Origin: Chrysoperla carnea
Lineage: Eukaryota; Arthropoda; Insecta; Neuroptera; Chrysopidae
Direction: 5' to 3'
Assembly: GCF_905475395.1 (NCBI RefSeq)
Contig: NC_058342.1
Coordinates: 32,880,140-32,944,139, forward strand
Length of the DNA stretch: 64,000 nucleotides
The position numbers were made by a program, and so were the translations under genes. Positions 49,826-61,100 of this stretch are shown piece by piece. The stretch's first letter is position 1. Each line of letters opens with the position of its first letter. The notes under the pieces are model-generated. The model was not told where the DNA came from, did no database searches, and saw nothing but the letters and a program-made list of their open reading frames with translations.

Positions 49826-50079
49826 GGTTAGGTTAGGTTATATTGGCTGTCCACGAAGGACACACTTAGGCTATAGAGCCCATTGTGTTTTACCACCTTT
49901 CCGCTGATAATTTCATTTATCAGCTCCTCAATTTCAGAGGCTGAGTGCACCTCCTTCATGCATATACCATGCACTACACTAACACATCACAAATATTAAT
50001 TAAGTTAATTATGTTGCGATGGCGGGAATCGAACTCGCTACCCTTAGCATACCGCGGACGGAATTTGTTACGCTTTAAC
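49826..50079 (-). mobile_element. tRNA-derived SINE, family 1 copy c (longest)
   Basis: Perfect 13-bp duplications ATTATAAGTGGAT at 49813-49825 and 50080-50092. On the minus strand the head carries a good box B (GAGTTCGATTCCCGCC), then a unique body, then the tail CCTAACCTAACC. It lies about 500 bp upstream of the first coding exon of the FERM gene. Confidence 0.9.
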
Positions 50080-50563
50080 ATTATAAGTGGATATTTGATT
50101 CTGTTTAAATTATAAAACATAAAATTTGAACCATAAGATTACTTTGATTTATTTAATTTCAAATTTGATTTGTTTCTAAGTTTCTAAGTATTAGTTGTAT
50201 CATAATAATTGAGAGTGCTATAGACATAAAAAGATTGTATACACTTTTTTGGGTCGCGTAAATAATTTAAACGGAATTAGAATTTTTAATATCGATCTCT
50301 GATTGAACGTAGTATATATATTTATTTGTTTATAAAAGGGTTGAATCAGAAAAGCCACTTTGTTTTAATGTCCACATGTTTTCAGTAAACCAAATTGTTG
50401 TTGAAGGCGGCAAATATTATAAATGTGATTTTTTCGAAAAAATTGGTATTCATATTTAAATAATTTTTAATTTTTACAACTTTTTTTTGAACTATTTTAA
50501 ATTTAAATATATGTAAACACAAAAGTATGTTTTTTTTTTCTAGGTGCAATAAAATTGGACAAA

Positions 50564-53500
50564 ATGAGGGACTATTTTTGTTTCCTTTGTCCAACAGTTA
50601 GGGTGATTAATTGTTCCGTATTTTTTCTGGACGACCACACATGTGAATTTCCTATGGAGGTTAGTAATTTTTTTTCTTTTTTAAATTTAATTTCCTTTGA
50701 ACAGGTCCTATCTTTTCTTTTTTTATACAAAATTATGATAATTAACTAGCAAAAGGATCTCTGATGCTATAATTTCTATGATCTCAAAATGTTGATTTTG
50801 CTAATAAAAAGCCACAAAAAATTTATTTCGGAAAAATACACAAACTTTCTTGTCAAAAACTTAAATTTTAAACCTTTTTTAAACTGTCAAAAACGCGGGC
50901 ATCCAATTTGATGACGTAATATCGGTATCATTATACGAAATAACACAAATAAGTTTGACAGATATATTCATAGACATCTGATTATAATAAATATAAATAC
51001 TTATTATTTATGGATATATTATACCCAGCTGTCTACACTGAACTAATTGATGGTCTATGACTCATACCGATATGACATCACAGCAAGGCTAACCCGCGTT
51101 TTAGGTCACGTGATATACAGTTTAAAAATAACGATTTTTAATTTTAATATTTTAAACGAAAAATGTGCTTTAATGACTCGAAATCACAATATTTAAGTAT
51201 ATTTTTACATAAATTTTAACTTTTTTTAAATTTCATGATTTATTTTTGACCAACGATAATACCCTATTACTGAAAAACTCAAAAATTCAAAACGTGATAG
51301 ATTAAACTTCGAAAATTCGAAGGGAAATCTCGAAAAAATTTGTTCGTATTATGTTCCGAGTTTGCTAATTTAACTGAAAATTTTTCTCCAGAAATAATTC
51401 GTTTCCGTTTGTAGTAAATTAAAAGAATACTTTCCTCATGAATGCTAGTCATAATTAATTAATTAATTAAATGCATGCAGATTCGCAATTGTTTCATAAA
51501 AACAATTACGAGAATTTTTTAATTTATAATAATAAATCAACTAATTAATTTTGCTTGCCATCCCATTAATTATTAATTTTAAAACCTTATGCACTAAATA
51601 TTATCTAATTTATGATCTTTGTACTAGAACTATACTTGAGTTATTTTACCGAGACCAACTTTTTGAACTTTAAGGTAGTTCCAGCACCAAGGCAATTTTA
51701 TATTTACGGTTGAAATTATTTGTACCTTATTTTCAACTTTGATGATGAATTTTGTTATAACTTCATGAATGTAGACGAAAAATAAAAATAAAATTTTTCG
51801 ATATGTACCTTGGTTTTCGAAACATCGAAAGCTAAAATAATTAAACAAAATTATCAATTTTCGATATTTTGAAAATTACTCCAGATATCGAAAAATTGTA
51901 TTCTTACTTTTCGTCTTATTTTGTCAAGTTATAATATAATTGATCATCAAAATTGAAAATATATATTTTTTTAAATTTTTATCCCCACTACCGTGCTCGT
52001 ACATTAATTAGTCGGGCACAACGAGTTTTTTTTGGTTTTCAACAATATATTAAGTTAAAATCTATGAAAACATATCATTCATCTACCATTTTACCATAAA
52101 ACCAATTTTAACAAGTGAAAACAAACAATTGACTGAGTTAACTGTTGAAATACCATGCATAGACAGTGTTGATGACTCTATCACATTACACATACATACA
52201 TAACTGATATTCTCATAATTACATACTATACAATTTACGCATAATGTGTGCTCTCACGGGTAAGTAAACAGTGATGTTTACGAAAAAATGTTTCAAACAA
52301 AAGTTGGTTATTTTTTTATAAGGAATATTTTTTACATTTATACTTTTGTTCTATCTCTAACGGTTTACAAGATGGGTCCTACGGATCCAAGACCCACTTG
52401 ACCTATGTTGCTCATTTACGAACTAGACCTTACTTTGTATGTCTTCAGTACGCTATAAAAATATCAGCTTGATATCTCTTTTCGTTTTTGAGTAATCGTG
52501 ATGACAGACGGACGACAGACGACAGACAGACTACCGGAATTGGACTAATTAGATGATTTTATGAACAACTATACCAAAATTTTTTGCTTAGCATCAATAT
52601 TTTTAAGCGATACAAACTTGGGACTAAACTTAGTATACCTTGGTATATTTCATATATATATGGTATAAATATGCCTACTTTTGAAGTCATTTATTGATTT
52701 AAATAATCAGGCAAACCACCAACCCCCCTAAAATTTTCAGAATTTATTTACACTTAGGCTACCTTCATATAAAAAAATCAAGCCTTTTATCCAAAATTGG
52801 CGCTCGTTCATCCTCAAAAATTCTCGTTTCAAGAAAAAAACTTATTTCTCGTATGGAACCCTCGATAACATGTCTAATACACACTTGATTAAGAAGATTT
52901 CAATCAAAATTCTCATAAAAGTACGGGGGGTACAAAAAAATTATGATGAATTGTTTCATACAATTATTTAGCGAAAAAAAATTATACATGTAACAGAAGA
53001 GTGGCTACGGCAGTGGCTGATGAGACGGAGTGACGCGCGTGTGAACTTTTTCTCTTGTTCTTTTATTATCAAACAAAAATAATTATTTCAAACATTAAAG
53101 CTAACTTATTCAACGGAAGTAGAATAAGTTGTGGATCTGTTTTTTTTTTTTTATATTATTCTGTAAGCTAAAATGCACTTAACTGTTTCACAATGTGTAC
53201 CAAATAAATTTATTTCTTTCATTAAAAACACACTTGGAAGAAAAAAAACTTGCAAATAATTTATACAAAAGCTTTCCATTTTCATTTTGTATATTTTGGG
53301 AAAAGAATTTTCACCCAAAGAAAATTTTTGATGGTGAGATAATATCAACATTAGATAGCTCGTCAGTCAATTAAACAGCTTCTCAATTTTTTTCAATTAA
53401 AGGGTTATATTCAGTGGAAACAGTGATGTTTACAAAAAAATGTTTTAAACAAAATTTTTTTATAAGGAACATTTTTTACATTTAAACTTTTGTTCTGTCT

Positions 53501-56500
53501 CTAACGGTTTACAAGATGGGTACTACGAACCCAAGACCCAATGGACCTATCTTGTTCATTTACGAACTCGACCTCACTTTTCACGTTCTCAGCACGCTAT
53601 AAAAATTTCAGCTTGATATCTATTTTCGTTTTTGAGTTATCGTGATGACAGACGGACAGACGACAGACAGACAACCGGAAATGGACTAATTAGGTGATTC
53701 TATGAACACCTATAGCAAAATATTTTTCGTAGCATCAATATTTTTAAGCATTACAAACTTGGGACTAAACTTAATATACTTTGTATATTTCATATATACA
53801 TGGTATAAAAATGATAAAAATAAGTTTATTTGGTACACAACATTAAATTAATCGTCAAATGAAATATTAGAAAACAGGATTTTGATAATTTTTTTTTTTT
53901 GCAAACTTTATGAAATGAACGTTAATTTCCCGTGTAATTTATAATCATCATTTTCCTTGAATGTTAAACAATTCAAAAAGAAAGTGATTTTAAAATTCCG
54001 TAACAAAAATTTTCGAATCCATAACAATAAATTCAATTTATCGATTTTTATCTATTCGTCGCTAATGTAAAAACTTCGTGAAACGTAAAATCTGATTGAA
54101 CAAATTCGGAAAATGTCGAGAATTCGAAAAAATTTGATTGTAGACACTAAAATCTCGATTCCTTTGAAACCTATCTAAAGTGTTTCAGTTTTTTCCACTC
54201 ACCGTGGAAAGTAAACCCAAGGAAAATGAAAAATCAAAAATTTGTATTTGTAAGCAATGATGGACGGTTTTAAAGGAAGCCATCGTTTTTTTTATGAATA
54301 ATGAACTAGCAGACAAATTTATTTTCCTGTCGTGTATACCTACCTATATTCTATACGAAACTCCTTGTACAATTGTTATCAATTTGAAAAGCCATTATTA
54401 TCAATTTGATATTATTGAAAATAATAAATTTTTATTAGTTTATATTTAATAATAATAATGTTTTAAAAAGATTCAAGTTTCTAAAATGGTGTAAATTACT
54501 TTTATAGAGACTTTAACGATATATACAAGGATTGAATAATACTTGGGCTTTCAATAAAACTTTATAAATACTTTTTTTGATTAACAAAGTTTACAAAAAT
54601 CACCAAAAATTCCTAGATCATCGGGATTTTTATTAATTTTTTTATCGTTCAAAGTTGGCTGAAAAAATGATGAATCATATAGGTTATCCTTTTTAATTGG
54701 ATATTTCTATTTCAAAAAATCTAGAGAGTGTGATAAAAAACTATCTAAAATATTTAGACAATCTTGTAGTTTATAAAAATTACCATAAAAATATAAGGTT
54801 GTCGATGATATCAAAACTAAATTTTAATTTAATTATGAGTTCATCGAAGATCCAATTTTTTTATGAACAGAGACGACTATAGTTAGTTTATTAATGATTG
54901 AAGAGAGATATCTATATTATCAAATTTATAAGCAGCACTTGCACACAATATATTGTATATTTTTGTAGTTGCGTGGTTTTGTAAAGCTAAAAAAAATCAC
55001 ATTATTTGAGTACAAAGCATGTATGTATTTGGTTTATATGTATGTACCGTGCAATAAACCAAAACTTTTTTACAATACTGTAGGTTTACAATCACCTAAA
55101 GTATGGAATACTTAACTCTCGACTCTGCTCAAACTGAATTTTTTTTAGCGAGGTTCTTTTGTAGTACTATATATTTATTTATATACGGACGTCGTGTGAG
55201 TATTTCTATTTCACACAAGATGTTTTCGAAAATTAGGTTTTTAGACAAACAAGTGGACTTATGCAGATATATGAACCAAAAAAACATAACCTGCTAAAAT
55301 ATTACGGTAATTTTTAAATTTAGACATAATGTGGAAATTATCTTGTACTTGGCAATTCATTAATTTTAATAGTTATGTTAACGGATATTTTTATTGGAAA
55401 CCAGTTTTGAGTAAGATAAATATTGACTAAAGTCTCCTAGAATGTATTCCGTAAATTATCGAAATTCGCTCAACGACACAGAGCTTGGACCAACCGCATT
55501 TTATCATGTTTTTTTATACCCTGTATATCAAGGTATACTAATTTTAGTCCCAAGTTTGTTACGCTTAAAATAATTGATAATACGACCAAAATTTATTTAT
55601 AGGTGCTCATAAATTGGATTCATTGAAGTGTCTGTGACAATTTATAGGTCCACAGGCGAACATGCTGCAGTAATTGCCTATAAAAAAATCACTATATTAA
55701 AAAAAAAGAAAGACAAATGAAGCAAGCAGTTTTGATAAAATAATATAACGGATGTAATTAAGTGTAATAGTTAATTAATTAGTATTGCTAATTAAGAGTA
55801 TCGTTTTTAAATAATTAATAAGTTTTCATAGAAGAATGAATGTTCTCAATTCATTGTATCTATTCGCTTCGTGCATGAGTTTTACTCCAAGGAGTTACCA
55901 TAGTAACCACACAGTACTTTATTATTAAAATTAATCAATTTCGTCTCTTGTTTTCACAATTTCTAATGCAACAAGTTTAATTAATTTTTTTTTTTTCAAT
56001 AATTTTAATTGGGCATTTATTTACTATATCGTTTACATGTAAACAATTGAAAATTACTATCCAAAATGATCCACTGGAAGCGCTGTCGTCGATCTGATTC
56101 TCTATATCATGGCTACGCACAGAGTCAATCACAGAGACATTTTGAAGTCATTTGAGAGATTCACGAAGGTAAATGTTGCGGAATATTGGAGACTTGCGAA
56201 TTTCAATCTTTCGAACGAGAGTTGTATACCTGACAATATTTTTTCGAGGCTTCAGTGGGGCAGCTGTAACTTCCTTCCTGTTCCTCTTTTAGGCAACATC
56301 CTTGCATCCAGTAGCTCAAGGATTAATATCTCGAAATCGTCGGAGTTCCAGTGAAGAGAAACAACAGTCTTATCCTATAACTAACTATTAAACTATCCTA
56401 CATTGCAGGCGCGGATCTACAAAGGAGGGGGGGGGGGGTAATGGGAATCATGAATCCACCAAAAAGTTTTTAATTAGGCTTTCATACGACAAAAACGCCT

Positions 56501-58152
56501 CAGGTAAATTTACGAAGATCTATCTCTGACTAACACCCTCCCCAAATTAACATAGATTCGCGTCTGATCCATCGAACAATAAAATGCATGTCAGCTTCTT
56601 ATAACTAAGACATTATTAAGAGGTGTTCCATATTTTGTAAGAAAAATTATGAAACCTCCCAAAATGATCGCATTTCAAAAAATTATTATTTTTTTATTTG
56701 ATTTGTCTGCAAACATCAGACAACAGTGTGAGTGCGATAAAGAGCGATACATTGAACTGTATATTAGTATGTCTTTGTTTAATTGAAACCTACATATAGA
56801 TAAAGATATGGTTATCTTTGTTCCACAAATAATAGATGTATATTCATAATTGGTTTATGTAGATGCCTTAAGGCCATATATTTCGTGAGTCATTTTTTCT
56901 TTACCAGAATATTATTAAAAAATATAAAAAAATAAATCTACCTAGTCGCGGCCAATTTACATGTTTCTATTGTCATTATTAAACTGTGTTGATCAATCTA
57001 GGATTCCGTACCACATTCACAATTTTTTATTACAAGCTTTTATTTAGTTTCATCTGTCCCGTTGTCTGTCTGTGATCAAATCTTGCAAGTCAAATTTGAT
57101 CCACTTTCCGGTTTCCGATTGATCTTGGGTAACAATGGATGGTAAGGCTGTGGCGTCCTGATTTTCCCATCGCTTCCGCCATATTTGATGTATATACATT
57201 TTTTTTAGTCTTAAATTAAAAATTTTAATAAAAAATACTTTTTAAGGGACAAGCTTTTATTGTACTAAAAAGTAGAAAAAAAGTTTTATCTATGAATCAC
57301 TAATACCCGACTATTTTTAAAAGCTTGAAGCGCTTAATATCAACAATGAATCGAAAAGTACTTAGGCATGTGGAGTAGATGAATGAGGCATTCCGATTCA
57401 TTTTTGATATTTTAAATTGAGCGCTTCAAACTTTTACAAATAATCGGGTATTATAATTTTTAATACCCGATTATTATATAAAAAAAATATTTATTATAAT
57501 TTATATAAAAAAATTTTACTTACAAAGACTATATCGATTTTTTATTGGAAATTTTCAAAAATGAGTGGTACTGAACCCTAAATAATAAATCTACATATTA
57601 ACCTCGTGAGAACCCCACCCATTTGTGATATGTGAGTGTAGTGTGCCCCCGCAAAATTAATATGTCCATAATGGTCAAATGTTAGTGTCGTATTTATATT
57701 GGGTCTTTCAATAAGAGCGACAACTTTTATAAAAAAACAACAATTTTAATGTATCAAACAAAATTGTGGTTTATTTTTAAGATTAGGATGAAATGAGATA
57801 TCAAGCTGAATTTTTATAGCGTACTCAGGATGTAAAAAGTCAGGTGGATTTCGTAAATGAGCAACCTAGTTCAATTGGATCTTGTGTCCGTAGGACCCAT
57901 CTTGTAAACCGTTAGAGATAAAACAAAATTTTAAATGTAAAAAATATTCCTTATAAAAAAATAAACAACTTTTGTTTGAAACATTTTTTCGTAAACATCA
58001 CTGTTTACTCGTGAGGGCGCAAATTGTATAGTATGTATTATTATATTATAATCTCAGTTATATATGTGTGACATGTATATATGTGTAATGTGATAGTGTA
58101 ATCAACACTGTCTATACATGGTATTTCAATAATTAACTCAGTCAATTGTTTG

Positions 58153-58185
<33 letters not shown>

Positions 58186-61100
58186 GAATAGGTTGAAGAC
58201 TTCGACCCAGGTCGATCGTATGCCATATAACTTAATTTATGATTCACAACAATTATATTTTTTCAATAGAATTCGTAATAAATTATTCCGACCACAATTC
58301 GAGAATAAACGTTTTTACTTCGAATATCATACAACGATTTTTGAATTCTTAAACATTTTGTTATGTACGTTTATTGTACAGTTGAATACTGTATAAATAT
58401 TTCCAATATTTATTTGGAAATATTTCTATCACTCATAATTTCTCTTTCAAAGAGAACGATGAAAAATTTGTTAAGTCAAAATATTAAAATTGGTGAATAC
58501 CAGCCGAAAACGATATTCAATTAAGAGAGAAAATCATGGTTTATTTACAAAATTTTAGATTGAAATATTTTGTTCTACCTTTGACTGTACATTTTAATAA
58601 AAATAAAAAAAAAACGAAAGACCAAATTTGCATAATAAAACAGTATTTTTAAATATTTTTGTATTTTTAGTATCCGCTATTCATGTTTACGATTAAATCG
58701 TTACTTTTTTTATTTATTTCGTAGCCCAAAAAGATGGTAAGAAAAGGGAAAATTTGAGAAAAAGGATAATCACACTCTTTAGATTTTTTGATATAGAAAT
58801 ATTCAATTGAAAAGGATAACTTATATGATTCATCATTTTTTCAGCCAACTTTGAACGATAAAAAAAGTAATAAAAAGCTCGATGACCTAGGAACTTTTTG
58901 TGATTTTTGTAAACTTTATTAATCAAAAAATGTATTTATAAAGTTTTGAAACCCCTAGTATTATTCAATCCTTGCATATCTCCTTAAAATTTTTGTCAAA
59001 GGGTTTCTTTTGGGAGGTAGTTTCTGTCGTTAATCTGTGATCCTCACCAAAATTTAATTAATTTTATAACCGTTCTGTTCTGCCCTGACTTACATCATAA
59101 ATTTCAATCAAAACGATACTTGAAAGAAAAATTTCCCAAAAATAAGTTTCAAAATATTTGTTTTTTGATTACAGGACAATAATACCGGTCAAATGTTATT
59201 GGAAGAAGTTTTTCATCATTTAAATTTAATGGAAACAGCGTATTTTGGATTACGATACTTGGATTCACGAAACCAAACACATTGGCTAGATCCCACAAAA
59301 ACGTTACATAAACAATTAAATTGGAATACATCGACGAGTAATCGTAATACGGATACAGTTCCGACTTATGTACTATATTTTGGTGTGAAATTTTATGCTG
59401 TCGATCCATGTAAATTAATCGAAGAAATTACTAGGTGAATATACATTTATTTTAATTTATTGTGTTGTGCTGTTATTCCTGGAACACACAGTAGTGGTAA
59501 TAATTAGATTTGAAAAAAATCGATTTAAAAAAAAAAGAAAATTTCCCAATTTTGACCAATTTACTTTAAATTCTTTCAACTCTCCTACTTTTTTCAATTC
59601 TGTATATCGAAAAAATAACTGGGAGGACAATGAGTTTGACATGCTTTGACCCTCGAAATCGCGAACTTTGCATCTGATTATCACACGATCTAAACGAACA
59701 AAAATTTTTCAATTTCGGGAACTCACAGCTTACATTATTCTGAGTCTGTGAAAAATATCAAATTTATCGAAGAGTGCTTTCATGCTGAAAGTACCTTTAA
59801 GAAAGTACCGAAAGTACCTTTCATGCTGAAAGTACCTTTAAGAAAGTACCGAAAGTACCTTTCATGCTGAAAGTACCTTTAAGAAAGTACCGAAAGCACC
59901 TTTCATGCTGAAAGTACCTTGCCATCTCCTTATGGCAACAGTTGGGCAATGACAGAGAAGATGAGACATCGTTTTTTTTCATCCCCAATGTGACAGCTCC
60001 GAGAATAATCGTGATACACTGTCAGATCCAGGCGTTCGCACTGTGTATAAATAATTACAACTTTTATCTGAAACATTATTTTTTTGAATATATCTAATAG
60101 TTAAAATGTTAAAAATCCCACCCAAATATTTTCTTAATGTGCGCAAGTCAGCGCTGAATTAATTGTTGAAAATATCATGTCCATATAAGTAAAGAAGGAT
60201 AGTCACTCTTAGACAGCCACAGTCGTGTATATATAACACGACTGTGGTGTCGGGCACGCATAATTTGCGCCCTGGTGGGTAAACAGTGATATTTACGAAA
60301 AAATCTTTCAAACAAAAGTTGTTTATTTTTTTATCAGGAATATTTTTTGCATTTGAACTTTTGTTTTATTTCTAACGGTTTACAAGATGGGTCATACGGG
60401 CCCAAGATTCAATTGCTCATGGACAAACGCTTCAATTTTTACGAGCTATCGTGTTTTCGAGCAGACAGGCACACAACCGGAAATGGACTCTCTAGGTGAT
60501 TTTATGAACACCTATATCAAAACTTTTATGCGTTACAAACTTGGGACTAAACTAAGTATACCTTGATATATTTCATATGTACATGGTATAAAATAATTTT
60601 ATTTTTGTTTTTTTTTAAATTGTTGAACGGTTGAAATGATTAAAAATTTATACTTTCGTGGTAAATTCCTTTAATATGATGAATTACGATCAATTATTAG
60701 TATGCGGTTATTTTTTGGATGGTTCGAGCAACCATGTTACCAATTAATCACAGAAGAATCTCAAATCGGTACGTTCTGTCGAAAAGTATGTTTTATCATA
60801 GTTTTAGCATAAGAACTGCAAATACCATTCTGGAAATACCTACCTTAAGGTAGTGCAAGCACCAAGGCAATTTTACATTTAGGGTTGAAATTATTTGTAC
60901 CTTATTTTCAACTTTGATGATGAATTTTATTATAATATAATGAATGTAGACGAAAAATAAGAATATAATTTTTCGATATCTTGATCTCACTCATCCCCTT
61001 TCCATAACACTCGAAGTATTGTTTTACAAAACTAAAATATATGTACAGTTTTAAATTTTTTTAAGTGTAAAATAGTCATAATTCATTGAGTATATCAGAA

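Noticed and set aside
56109-56354. 82-codon ATG frame in the FERM intron
   Set aside because: Not recognised and not obviously repeated. Could be an old transposon scrap, but no evidence.
58184-58396. 70-codon frame after the T run
   Set aside because: Its sequence does not fit the FERM fold, and exon 1 (50564) already joins exon 2 (59175) in phase.
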